DNA of 64,000 bases, taken from assembly GCA_050948865.1 (NCBI GenBank), contig JBMNEQ010000002.1, positions 124,001-188,000 of the forward strand, in the 5' to 3' direction. Positions 26,010 through 34,943 of this stretch are shown one piece after another; position 1 is the first letter of the stretch, and the number at the start of each line of letters is the position of its first letter. The DNA is from SKGN01 sp050948865. Lineage in GTDB: Bacteria; Bacillota_I; Bacilli_A; RF39; UBA660. The notes under the pieces are model-generated. The model did no database searches, was not told the DNA's origin, and saw only the letters and a program-made list of their open reading frames with translations. Both the position numbers and the translations under genes were made by a program.

Positions 26010-26573
26010 GGAATTAAGGTATGAAAGGTTTATTTAAGAAGCTAAAACAGGGTTTTACATTAATTATAATTATTCGCAGTAATTATAATTTTAGGGGTAA
26101 TTATTGCGATAACGGTTCCTACTATTAAAGGAGTAATAAAAAATTCAACCAAAGAAGCATTTTTAGTTGATGCTAAAAATGTAATAAAAGCAGTTGATTT
26201 TTATATGCTTGATGAAGAAGAACCTTCTTTACTAGAAACTTTAAAAGTATCATCATTAGAAGATATGTTAAAGATAAGTGATTCTAATTATCTTAGTATA
26301 GATATCTCATTTGATCGATATTTAAATCCTTTTATAAAGTTGGTAGGTAAAGATAAATGGGAAGGTTTAACTGCTTGTGGAACTTCTAATGATTTAAAAA
26401 TAGGATCTGATATAGATTGTGAAGTTCCTCCTTTTCCAGCAATACTTCCTGATGGACAGTTATGTGGCAGTATATTTTATGATTTTAGGGATGGTAATAA
26501 ATATAAGACAGTTCAAATAGGAAAACAGTGTTGGTTTGGGGAAAATCTAAGGTATACGGGAAGTGGTTGTTTG
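26010..26573 (+). repeat. Direct repeat copy 2 (constant module of the pilin-FISUMP genes)
   Basis: Second copy of the block at 24955-25517, displaced by about 1,055 bp. It keeps the RBS but not the promoter. Confidence 0.85.
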
Positions 26574-27149
26574 GTAGAACCACCAGAAGAATGGTTAAAT
26601 AGTTTGACTGCATGTACATTTATTACGAGAAAGGATATAATTAATACTTCTTCTAATTTTCCATGGTTAATTGGGGAAATATTGTATCAATGGGGTGCAG
26701 CAATGGATGGTGGTAATGAAGGTGCGAGAGGATTATGTCCTGTTGGTTGGCATATACCAACTGATAAAGAATGGGTGAAATTAGAGAGTTTTGTTGATTC
26801 TAAAGTTGAATGTGATGAAAACTTTTTTCTTAATTCATATTATAATAGAGGATTTGATGTAGGTAAAAAATTAAAAGCTAAAACTACAAAATGGATATTT
26901 AATAATAATGGTAATGGTGATGATAGTTTTGGATTTAGGGCTATTCCTGCTGGTTTTCGTGGTTCTTATGGTTATGTTGGTTTTGGTGGTATGACAGCTT
27001 ATTTTTGGACTTCCTCATTTTCTATAGAAAATCCTAATGAAATTTTGTATCGCTCGATAGATGCTAATTTTGATACTGTTGGTAGATTTTCTTCTTCTGA
27101 ATTAGATTTATATGGTTTATCTCTTCGTTGTCTTTTAAATGAAGAATAA
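26021..27149 (+). pseudogene. Frameshifted pilin-FISUMP gene copy
   Basis: ATG 26021 with GGAGG starts MKGLFKKLKQGFTLI like the upstream copy. One extra base near 26066-26068, within the codons for the conserved IELLAV of the pilin helix, shifts the frame to a stop about 35 codons later. The remaining frame is open to 27149 and encodes the stem and an intact FISUMP head (TVQIGKQCWFGENLRYTG, LYQWGAAMDGG, LCPVGWHIPTDKEW, YFWTSS, LSLRCLLN). It has no promoter of its own and lies 17 nt after copy 1. It may be a pseudogene, a silent donor of head sequence, or a slippage-switched gene; a sequencing error is also possible. Confidence 0.75.
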
Positions 27150-27173
27150 ATTTATTTATAAATAATTAAATTT

Positions 27174-27212
27174 AAAAACATCTAATTAATGTATAATTTA
27201 GATGTTTTTTTA
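27174..27212 (+). terminator. Terminator after the pilin-FISUMP pair
   Basis: AAAACATCTA (27175-27184) pairs with TAGATGTTTT (27199-27208), followed by T residues. Confidence 0.8.
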
Positions 27213-27226
27213 ATATAATATAAAAT

Positions 27227-27269
27227 ATAGCACTCTCTACTTGACAATGCTAAAAGTTCTTATTATAAT
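27227..27269 (+). promoter_or_regulatory. CIRCE-like HrcA operator overlapping the hrcA promoter
   Basis: ATAGCACTC-N9-CAATGCTAA (27227-27253) is an imperfect CIRCE (consensus TTAGCACTC-N9-GAGTGCTAA). The -35 TTGACA (27241-27246) runs from the spacer into the right half and pairs with TATAAT (27264-27269) at 17 nt. HrcA binding would occlude RNA polymerase, giving autoregulated heat-shock control. Confidence 0.82.
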
Positions 27270-27299
27270 GGTATTGAATTTCCTTGGAAGGAGAAAAAT

Positions 27300-28289
27300 A
27301 TGATTACAAAAAGACAAAAAGAGATTTTAAAAATAATCGTTGATGAATATATAAAAACAGCTAGACCTGTTGGTTCTAAATCTATTTGTGAAAAAGTAGA
27401 TTGTTCTAGTGCGACTATTCGTAATGAAATGTCAGAGTTAGAAAAGATAGGTTATTTAGAAAAAACACATACTTCTTCTGGAAGAGTTCCTAGTGAAGAA
27501 GGATATCGTTATTATGTAGATAATTTAATGGAGCCTAAAAAGATGACTGGGGAAGATATGTTAAAATTACAAACCATTTTTCAAAATACTTCTTTAGAAT
27601 TATCTGATGTTATTAGTAAGAGTGTTCAGATTATTTCAGAAATGACTAGTTATACTTCAGTAGTTTTAGGAGAAGCATCATTTGATAATAAATTAAAAAA
27701 AGTCGAAGTGGTTCCTCTTGATGAAAATAATTTAATAGCTATTGTAATAACGGATAAAGGTTATGTGGAACACAAAAATATGTTTATTGAAGAGAACATT
27801 TCTTTAGAAGAAATTAAAAAGATGGTTGATTTAATCAATAATTTATTAGGAGGAACATTATTAAATGAAATAGGAGAAAAGTTAGAATTTGAAATTAAAC
27901 CAATTATCGGTAAATATGTTAAACAACATGAAATGATTTATAATGTTTTTTATAATGCTTTTAATGATTTTGCTATTAAGAGTACTGTGCAATTAACAGG
28001 AAGAAGTAATATTTTAAAACAACCAGAATTTGATAATGTGGAAAAAGTTAGGAATATTATTAGAAAGTTTGAAGATCAAGATTTAATTAGTAATATTCAA
28101 GAAGATAGTGATGATATAAATATTTATATTGGTAAAGAAAGTAATATTGATGAAGATGTAACCATTATAAAAACTGGCTATAATATTAATAATAAAAAAG
28201 GGACAATCGCGATTATTGGTCCGAAAAGAATGGAATATAATCGGGTTGTTGCTTTATTAGAATATATTAAAGAAAATATAGAAAGGTGA
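27300..28289 (+). CDS. hrcA: Heat-inducible transcription repressor HrcA
   Basis: A 329-residue repressor of the dnaK operon that binds CIRCE. The start MITKRQKEILKIIVDEYIKT, winged helix with TARPVGSKSICEKVDCSSATIRNEM, LEKTHTSSGRVPSEEGYRYYVD and a C-terminal IGPKRMEYNRVVALLEYI are typical, and length is normal. AAGGAGA precedes the ATG. First gene of hrcA-grpE-dnaK; an imperfect CIRCE lies directly upstream. Confidence 0.97.
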   Translation: MITKRQKEILKIIVDEYIKTARPVGSKSICEKVDCSSATIRNEMSELEKIGYLEKTHTSSGRVPSEEGYRYYVDNLMEPKKMTGEDMLKLQTIFQNTSLELSDVISKSVQIISEMTSYTSVVLGEASFDNKLKKVEVVPLDENNLIAIVITDKGYVEHKNMFIEENISLEEIKKMVDLINNLLGGTLLNEIGEKLEFEIKPIIGKYVKQHEMIYNVFYNAFNDFAIKSTVQLTGRSNILKQPEFDNVEKVRNIIRKFEDQDLISNIQEDSDDINIYIGKESNIDEDVTIIKTGYNINNKKGTIAIIGPKRMEYNRVVALLEYIKENIER

Positions 28290-28293
28290 TAAT

Positions 28294-28845
28294 ATGGAAG
28301 AAACGAAAGTAAAGAAAAAGTCTACGACGAAGAAGAAAACTTCTAAAGATAAGGAAAAGATAAAGGAATTAGAAAGTAAAGTTAATGAATTAGAAGAAAA
28401 GTTACTTCGTAATCAAGCTGAATTGCAAAATTATAAAAGGAGAAAAGAAGAAGAAATAGAAAAGATTCGTTTATATAGTCAAGAAGATTTATTAAAAGAA
28501 ATGTTGCCTATTTTTGATAACTTTGAAAGAGCAATTGATATGGATGATGAGAATCTAGAAGATGAAGTATCGAAGTTTTTAGAAGGATTTAAAATGATTT
28601 ATGTTTCTTTTGTTAATGTGATGGATAATTTGGGAGTAGAAGAAATAGAGGCTTTTGGTAAAAAGTTTGATCCTAATTTCCATCAAGCTCTTTTAACTGA
28701 TGAAATTGAGGGAAAAGAGAATGAAGAAATCATTGAGGTTTTACAAAAAGGATATAAATTAAGAGAAAGGGTTATTAGACCAGCAATGGTAAGAGTTAAT
28801 ATAAAAAATAAGGAAAAAGAAAAGGAGAATGAAGAAGATGAGTAA
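28294..28845 (+). CDS. grpE: Nucleotide exchange factor GrpE
   Basis: The 183-residue co-chaperone releases ADP from DnaK. A Lys-rich N-terminus and long coiled coil (LESKVNELEEKLLRNQAELQ) lead to the core NYKRRKEEEIEKIRLY, LLKEMLPIFDNFERAI and the C-terminal beta wing (KGYKLRERVIRPAMVRV). It is 4 nt after hrcA and overlaps dnaK by 8 nt. Confidence 0.96.
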   Translation: MEETKVKKKSTTKKKTSKDKEKIKELESKVNELEEKLLRNQAELQNYKRRKEEEIEKIRLYSQEDLLKEMLPIFDNFERAIDMDDENLEDEVSKFLEGFKMIYVSFVNVMDNLGVEEIEAFGKKFDPNFHQALLTDEIEGKENEEIIEVLQKGYKLRERVIRPAMVRVNIKNKEKEKENEEDE

Positions 28846-30667
28846 AATTATAGGTATTGATTTAGGAACAACTAATAGTTGTGTAAGTGTTTTAGAAGGA
28901 GGAGATCCAATAATAATCCCTAATAAAGAAGGGGGAAGAACAACGCCTAGTGTTGTCGCTTTTAAGGGGGGAGAAAAGATTGTTGGAGAAGCGGCTAAAA
29001 GGCAAATTATAACTAATCCTAATACAGTTTCTTCAATTAAAAGATTAATGGGATCTGATAAGAAAATTGAAGCGGAAGGGAAAAAATATACTCCAGAAGA
29101 AATAAGTGCGATGGTTTTAAGTTATATGAAAGATTATGCTGAAAGTTATTTAGGAGAAAAGGTTACAAAAGCTGTTGTTACTGTTCCGGCTTATTTTAAT
29201 GATTCAGAACGTCAAGCGACTAAGAATGCTGGAAAAATAGCAGGTTTAGAAGTAGAAAGAATTATTAATGAACCAACTGCTGCTGCTTTAGCTTATGGTT
29301 TTGATAAGCAAGAAGGAACTCAAACAATTTTAGTTTATGACTTAGGAGGGGGAACTTTTGATGTTTCTATTTTAGAATTAGGAGATGGAGTTTTTGAAGT
29401 TAAATCAACTAATGGAAATACTAGTTTAGGGGGAGATGACTTTGATAAAAGAATTGTTGATTTATTAGTAGAAAACTTTAAAAAAGAAAATGGAATTGAT
29501 TTAAGTAAAGATAAAATGGCTATGCAACGTTTAAGAGATGGAGCAGAAAAAGCTAAAAAGGATTTAAGTGGAGTTGTTACAACTCAAATTTCTTTACCAT
29601 TTATTTCTCAAGGAGAAGATGGACCATTACATTTAGAACTATCTTTAACTCGGGCTAAATTTGAAGAGTTAGTTCGTGATTTAATTGAATCTACTATGGA
29701 ACCAGTTAGGGCTGCTTTAAAGGATGCTAAATTAACTAAAAATGATATTAATAAAGTTATTTTAGTGGGTGGTTCTACACGGATTCCTTTAGTTCAAGAA
29801 TTACTTCAAAAAGAATTAGGAAAAGAACCTCATAAGGGGGTTAATCCTGATGAAGTTGTAGCTTCTGGAGCAGCAATCCAAGGAGGAGTGTTATCTGGTG
29901 AAGTAGATGATATTGTTTTACTTGATGTAACACCATTATCTTTAGGAATAGAAACTTTAGGAGGGGTTATGACACCTTTAATTGAACGTAATACAACAAT
30001 TCCTACTTCTAAGGCTCAAATATTCTCAACTGCCGCTGATAATCAACCAGCTGTTGATATTCATGTTTTACAAGGGGAAAGACCAATGGCTAATGATAAT
30101 AAAACATTAGGTAGATTTCAATTAACTAATATTCCCCCAGCACCAAGAGGAATACCACAAATAGAAGTTACTTTTGATATTGACGCTAATGGGATAGTTA
30201 ATGTTAAGGCGAAAGATTTAGGGACAAATAAAGAACAATCAATTACGATTACTGCGACTACTAGTTTAACTGATCAAGAAATAGAAAAGATGGTTAAAGA
30301 AGCAGAATTAAATAAAGAAGCTGATCAAAAAAGAAAAGAAGAAGCAGATCTTAAAAATGAAAGTGAACAATTAATTTTTGCCACAGAAAAAGCTCTTAAA
30401 GACTTAGGAGATAAAGTAGAGAAAGGTGAAAAAGAAGAAGCCGAACAATTAATTAAAGATTTAAAAGAAGCTTTAGAGAAAAATAATATTGAAGAAATTA
30501 AAACTAAAAAAGAAGCATTAAATGAAAAATCAATGGCTTTAGCGACAAAGGTTTATGAACAAGCAGCTAAAGAACATCAAGAAAAAGAACCAGCTCAAAA
30601 AGAAGAAGAAAAACATCAAGATGATAAAGATAATGTAATTAATGCTGAATTTGAAGAAAAGAAGTAA
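28838..30667 (+). CDS. dnaK: Chaperone DnaK (Hsp70)
   Basis: A 609-residue ATP-dependent chaperone. It has IIGIDLGTTNSCVSVLEGG, VVTVPAYFNDSERQATK, YDLGGGTFDVSILELG, VGGSTRIPLVQELL, the substrate domain LLDVTPLSLGIETLGG and a charged lid ending in an EE-rich tail. ATG 28838 is preferred over 28829, since AGGAGA lies 9 nt upstream of it. A stem-loop without a T run follows. Confidence 0.98.
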   Translation: MSKIIGIDLGTTNSCVSVLEGGDPIIIPNKEGGRTTPSVVAFKGGEKIVGEAAKRQIITNPNTVSSIKRLMGSDKKIEAEGKKYTPEEISAMVLSYMKDYAESYLGEKVTKAVVTVPAYFNDSERQATKNAGKIAGLEVERIINEPTAAALAYGFDKQEGTQTILVYDLGGGTFDVSILELGDGVFEVKSTNGNTSLGGDDFDKRIVDLLVENFKKENGIDLSKDKMAMQRLRDGAEKAKKDLSGVVTTQISLPFISQGEDGPLHLELSLTRAKFEELVRDLIESTMEPVRAALKDAKLTKNDINKVILVGGSTRIPLVQELLQKELGKEPHKGVNPDEVVASGAAIQGGVLSGEVDDIVLLDVTPLSLGIETLGGVMTPLIERNTTIPTSKAQIFSTAADNQPAVDIHVLQGERPMANDNKTLGRFQLTNIPPAPRGIPQIEVTFDIDANGIVNVKAKDLGTNKEQSITITATTSLTDQEIEKMVKEAELNKEADQKRKEEADLKNESEQLIFATEKALKDLGDKVEKGEKEEAEQLIKDLKEALEKNNIEEIKTKKEALNEKSMALATKVYEQAAKEHQEKEPAQKEEEKHQDDKDNVINAEFEEKK

Positions 30668-30671
30668 TAGA

Positions 30672-30698
30672 AAGTTCTAGGAATATTTCCTAGAACTT
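30672..30698 (+). other. Strong stem-loop after dnaK without a T tract
   Basis: An 11-bp perfect stem AAGTTCTAGGA / TCCTAGAACTT with a 5-nt loop. It lacks the usual T run, so it may be a weak terminator or a 3' stabiliser that sets dnaK expression above that of pepF and dnaJ. Confidence 0.6.
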
Positions 30699-30733
30699 AT
30701 CTAATTAATTAAAATAAAACGATCGGAGATTTT

Positions 30734-32527
30734 ATGAATAAAAGGCGCCTAAAAAGAGAAGAAATATCAGATTTATATAAATGGGATTTATCTTCTTTAT
30801 ATAAATCAAGAGAAGAGTGTTTTAAAGATATAAAAAGGATAGGACCATTATTAGGGGAATTAAACCTCTATAAAGGAAAAGTAATGAGTAGTAGTTTTAA
30901 TTTAGTTAATACTTTAATAATAAATGAACAAATAGAAAGGTTAAGCACTAATCTCTATGTTTATTCTAATATGAAATATCATGAGGATACAACTAATGAT
31001 CAGTCTTTAATTTTAAAAGAAGAAATAGATAAATTATTAATTCAGATTAAAGAAAAAACTATTTTCATTGTTCTTGAGATTTTAAAAAGTCAAGAAGAAG
31101 TGGTTAATAAATATATTAAAGAAGAAGAAAAATTAAAAGAATATTCTTTTTGGTTTAAAAGAATGTTTAGAAAAAAGAAACATCTTTTAAGTGACCAAGA
31201 AGAAGAAATGATTGCTAAGATGGGAGAATTATTAGAAGCTCCTAGTAATACTCATTCTATAATTTTAAATACTGATTTTAAGTTTGGGAGTATTAATATT
31301 AAAGGAGAAGAGGTAGAAATAACTAATAGTAATTTTCCTGTTTTATTACAAAATGAGGATCAAGCAGTAAGAGAAGAAGTATTTAAAAAATATTATTCTA
31401 AATATGAAGACTTTAAAAATACTTTAGGTTCTACCTTAAAATATAATATTAAAACAACAATGTTTATTTCTAAAATAAGAAAATATCAAAGTCCTTTACA
31501 AATGAATTTAGATAGTGAGGATATTCCAATAGAGCTTTATAATAATTTAATTAAAGTGGTTAAAAGTAATTTAAAGCCTTTTCATCATTTTTTAGCTATG
31601 AAAAAAGAAAATTTAGGAGTAGAGGATTTTCATATGTATGATATTTATGCTTCTAAGTTAGAAAAAAGTAAGAAGAGGTTTACGTATGAAGAAGCTAAAA
31701 TAATGATTAAAGAAGCTTTAAAACCTTTAGGGAATGAATATTTAAAGATTATTGAACAAGCTTTTCAAGAAAAGTGGATTGATGTTTATGATAATATTGG
31801 TAAAAAGAGTGGGGCTTATAGTTGGGGAACTTATGATAGTAATCCTTATATTCTTTTAAATTATCAAGGGACTTTAAATGATGTTTCAACAGTTATTCAT
31901 GAATTAGGACACTCTTTACACCGTTATTTATCTAATCAGAATCAACCATATATATATGCTAATTTTTCTATTTTTACTGCTGAAATAGCTTCGACAGTTA
32001 ATGAAATCTTGTTATCTAAATATCTTTATGCTACTATGGATGATGTTCAAGAAAAGAAAGTTATTTTATATGAATTATTAGAGAAGTTTCGAACAACTTT
32101 ATATCGGCAAACAATGTTCGCGGAGTTTGAACAAATATTATTTACTAAAGAAGAGAAGAATGAGATTCTAACGGAAAGTTTGATTAGTGAAATTTACTAT
32201 GATTTAAATAAAAAATATTATGGAGAAGAAGTTCTTCATGATGAAGAAATAAAATTAGAATGGGCACGGATTCCCCATTTTTATCGTCCCTTTTATGTTT
32301 ATCAATATGCTACTGGTTTATGTGCGGCTTTTATTATTACTGAATCTATATTAAAAGAAGAAAAAGGAATGCCAACTAAATATTTAGAGTTTTTAAGTAG
32401 TGGAAATAGTGACTATTCATTAAAGTTATTAGAAAAAATGGGAATTAAAATGACAGATGAGAAGGTTTTTAGTAAGACGATAAAAATATTTGAGAATCTT
32501 CTTTTAGAATATATTAATTTAAAATAA
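30734..32527 (+). CDS. pepF: Oligoendopeptidase F (M3 zinc metallopeptidase)
   Basis: A 597-residue cytoplasmic peptidase cutting peptides of roughly 7-17 residues. The zinc motif HELGH is at residues 389-393 (VIHELGHSLHRYLS). The start RLKREEISDLYKWDLSSLYKS and the C-terminal GIKMTDEKVF-KTIKIFE fit PepF. Its place between dnaK and dnaJ is unusual; a link between chaperone action and peptide recycling is inference. CGGAGA precedes the ATG. Confidence 0.94.
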   Translation: MNKRRLKREEISDLYKWDLSSLYKSREECFKDIKRIGPLLGELNLYKGKVMSSSFNLVNTLIINEQIERLSTNLYVYSNMKYHEDTTNDQSLILKEEIDKLLIQIKEKTIFIVLEILKSQEEVVNKYIKEEEKLKEYSFWFKRMFRKKKHLLSDQEEEMIAKMGELLEAPSNTHSIILNTDFKFGSINIKGEEVEITNSNFPVLLQNEDQAVREEVFKKYYSKYEDFKNTLGSTLKYNIKTTMFISKIRKYQSPLQMNLDSEDIPIELYNNLIKVVKSNLKPFHHFLAMKKENLGVEDFHMYDIYASKLEKSKKRFTYEEAKIMIKEALKPLGNEYLKIIEQAFQEKWIDVYDNIGKKSGAYSWGTYDSNPYILLNYQGTLNDVSTVIHELGHSLHRYLSNQNQPYIYANFSIFTAEIASTVNEILLSKYLYATMDDVQEKKVILYELLEKFRTTLYRQTMFAEFEQILFTKEEKNEILTESLISEIYYDLNKKYYGEEVLHDEEIKLEWARIPHFYRPFYVYQYATGLCAAFIITESILKEEKGMPTKYLEFLSSGNSDYSLKLLEKMGIKMTDEKVFSKTIKIFENLLLEYINLK

Positions 32528-32546
32528 GAAGATAAGAGGTGATGAA

Positions 32547-33644
32547 ATGAAAAAAGATTATTATGAATTATTAGGCGTTAATAAAGATGCTAGTGAAAGT
32601 GAAATAAAGAGTGCTTTTAGAAAAAAAGCGAAGGAATTTCATCCTGATGTTAGTAAAGATCCTAATGCTGAAGAAAAGTTTAAAGAAGTTCAAGAAGCTT
32701 ATGCTGTTTTATCAGATAAAGAAAGACGAGCTCAATATGATCAGTATGGTCATGCTGCTTTTGAAGGTGGTTTTGGTGGGGGTGGCTTTGATTTTTCTGG
32801 TTTTGATTTTAGTGATATCTTTTCTGATTTGTTTGGTTCTTCTTTTGGCTTTGGTGGTTCTTCTTCAACTCGTTCAAGAAAAGGAAATGATGAAATTATG
32901 GGAATGCGCATTTCCTTTAAAGAGGCTGTTTTTGGGACTAAAAAAACAATTAAGATTGATATTGATGAAGAGTGTCCTGATTGTAAGGGAAAAGGTGGTT
33001 ATAATGAAAAACAGTGTTCTCATTGTTATGGGAGTGGAACTATTACATCAGAACAAAGAACGTTATTAGGAACTTATTTAACTAAAACTACTTGTCCTTA
33101 TTGTCAAGGAAAAGGCTTTACTTATGATAAGACTTGTTCGACTTGTAAAGGGCGAGGTATAAAAAGAGTTAAAAAGGAAATTGTGGTTTCTATTCCGGCT
33201 GGTATTGATACTGGAAATCAATTAAGGATAGCTGGAAAAGGAGGAACTGGTTTAAATGGAGGGCCTAGTGGAGATTTGTATATTGAATTTATAGTAGAGA
33301 ATCATCCTTTATTTGTAAGAGAAGAAGATGATATAAATTTAACTTTACCAATAACTATTACAGAAGCAATTTTAGGTTGTAAAAAGGATATTCCAACTTT
33401 ATATGGAGATGTTGTTTTAACTGTTCCTTCAGGAACACAAAGTGGTAGCAAGTTTTTATTAAAGGGAAAAGGAATTTCTAATGTTTCGACTAGTAGAAAA
33501 GGAAATATGTATGTGATTGTTCAAGTAATAATCCCTGATAAATTAGATCGTCAGCAAAAGGAATTAATTAAGAAATTAGAGAAAACTAATTTAACCAATC
33601 ATTTAGATTTTAAAAATTATGAAAAGAATAAAAAGGAAGCCTAG
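32547..33644 (+). CDS. dnaJ: Chaperone DnaJ (Hsp40)
   Basis: A 365-residue type I J protein that stimulates DnaK ATPase. J domain with HPD at residues 32-34, a Gly/Phe-rich linker (~75-110), four zinc motifs from residue 143 (CPDCKGKG, CSHCYGSG, CPYCQGKG, CSTCKGRG) and C-terminal beta domains. AGAGGTGATG precedes the ATG. It is separated from dnaK by pepF. Confidence 0.97.
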   Translation: MKKDYYELLGVNKDASESEIKSAFRKKAKEFHPDVSKDPNAEEKFKEVQEAYAVLSDKERRAQYDQYGHAAFEGGFGGGGFDFSGFDFSDIFSDLFGSSFGFGGSSSTRSRKGNDEIMGMRISFKEAVFGTKKTIKIDIDEECPDCKGKGGYNEKQCSHCYGSGTITSEQRTLLGTYLTKTTCPYCQGKGFTYDKTCSTCKGRGIKRVKKEIVVSIPAGIDTGNQLRIAGKGGTGLNGGPSGDLYIEFIVENHPLFVREEDDINLTLPITITEAILGCKKDIPTLYGDVVLTVPSGTQSGSKFLLKGKGISNVSTSRKGNMYVIVQVIIPDKLDRQQKELIKKLEKTNLTNHLDFKNYEKNKKEA

Positions 33645-33668
33645 AGATTAAAAACTAGGTTTTTTTAT
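33640..33668 (+). terminator. Terminator after dnaJ
   Basis: A short stem CCTAG (33640-33644) / CTAGG (33655-33659) is followed by a T run; it overlaps the dnaJ stop. Confidence 0.5.
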
Positions 33669-33698
33669 GCTATAATTTTAAAGGAAGAAGGTGTTTTT

Positions 33699-34943
33699 AT
33701 GGATAAAGAAATATTTAATCTTATTCAAAAAGAGTATCTAAGGCAACAAAATAATATTGAGTTAATTGCTTCTGAAAATTTTGTTTCTCCTGAGGTTTTA
33801 AAGGCTCAAGGAAGTATTTTAACAAATAAATATGCTGAAGGTTATTCTAAAAAAAGATATTATGGGGGTTGCCATTATATTGATCAAATAGAGGATTTAG
33901 CTATTTCCCGAGTTAAAAAGTTATTTAAGGCTAAATATGCAAATGTGCAACCTCATTCTGGTTCCCAAGCGAATATGGCTGTTTATAAAGCTTTATTAAA
34001 AGTAGGGGATAAGGTTTTAGGAATGAACTTAAGTCATGGGGGGCATCTTTCTCATGGTCATCCTTTAAATTTTAGTGGTAGTGAATATCAGATTATTGAA
34101 TATCAAGTTGATAAAGATACAGAAACTATTGATTATGATGAAGTAATCAAAATTGCTAAAAAAGAAAAACCGAAAATGATTATAGCCGGGGCTAGTGCTT
34201 ATCCTCGGGCAATTGACTTTAAAAAATTTAAAGAAGCTGCAGATAGTTGTGGAGCCTATTTAATGGTTGATATTGCTCATATAGCTGGTTTAATAATAGC
34301 TGGTTTACATCAAAATCCTTTACCTTATGCTGATGTTGTAACATCAACTACCCATAAAACTTTAAGAGGTCCAAGAGGAGGATTAATTTTAACAAATAAT
34401 GAAGAGATTGCGAAGAAGATTGATAAAACAATTTTTCCAGGAATTCAAGGTGGTCCTTTAATGCATGTTATTGGGGCTAAAGCAGTAGCTTTTTATGAAG
34501 CAGGTCAAAAAGGTTTTATTAAGTATCAAAAACAGGTAATAAAAAATGCTCAAGTTTTAGCAAAAACACTTCAAAAAGAAGGCTTTAGAATTGTTTCTTT
34601 AGGAACAGATAATCATTTATTATTAGTTGATGTTAAAGAATCTTTAAATATAACAGGAAAAGAAGCAGAAATAATCTTAGATAAAATAAATATAACTTGT
34701 AATAAAAATACCATTCCTTTTGATTTGGAATCTCCTTTTACAACAAGTGGTATTCGTTTAGGAACGCCTGCTATGACAACAAGAGGTTTTAAGGAAAAAG
34801 AATTTATAAAAATAGGTAAAATAATTAGTCAAGCTTTAAAAAATAATCAAGATCAAGTTTTCTTAAATGATTTAAAAAAACAAGTTTTAAGTTTGACAAA
34901 AGATCTTCCTTTATTTAAAGGAGATTTGTTTGATGAAGAATAA
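33699..34943 (+). CDS. glyA: Serine hydroxymethyltransferase
   Basis: A 414-residue PLP enzyme that converts serine and tetrahydrofolate to glycine and 5,10-methylene-THF. Clear motifs: NIELIASENFVSPEVL, NKYAEGYSKKRYYGG, VDIAHIAGLI and the PLP-lysine segment TSTTHKTLRGPRGG. An extended -10 (TGC TATAAT, 33671-33676) lies 23 nt before the start, with GGAAGAAGG as RBS. It overlaps folD by 11 nt, pairing two steps of one-carbon metabolism. Confidence 0.97.
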   Translation: MDKEIFNLIQKEYLRQQNNIELIASENFVSPEVLKAQGSILTNKYAEGYSKKRYYGGCHYIDQIEDLAISRVKKLFKAKYANVQPHSGSQANMAVYKALLKVGDKVLGMNLSHGGHLSHGHPLNFSGSEYQIIEYQVDKDTETIDYDEVIKIAKKEKPKMIIAGASAYPRAIDFKKFKEAADSCGAYLMVDIAHIAGLIIAGLHQNPLPYADVVTSTTHKTLRGPRGGLILTNNEEIAKKIDKTIFPGIQGGPLMHVIGAKAVAFYEAGQKGFIKYQKQVIKNAQVLAKTLQKEGFRIVSLGTDNHLLLVDVKESLNITGKEAEIILDKINITCNKNTIPFDLESPFTTSGIRLGTPAMTTRGFKEKEFIKIGKIISQALKNNQDQVFLNDLKKQVLSLTKDLPLFKGDLFDEE

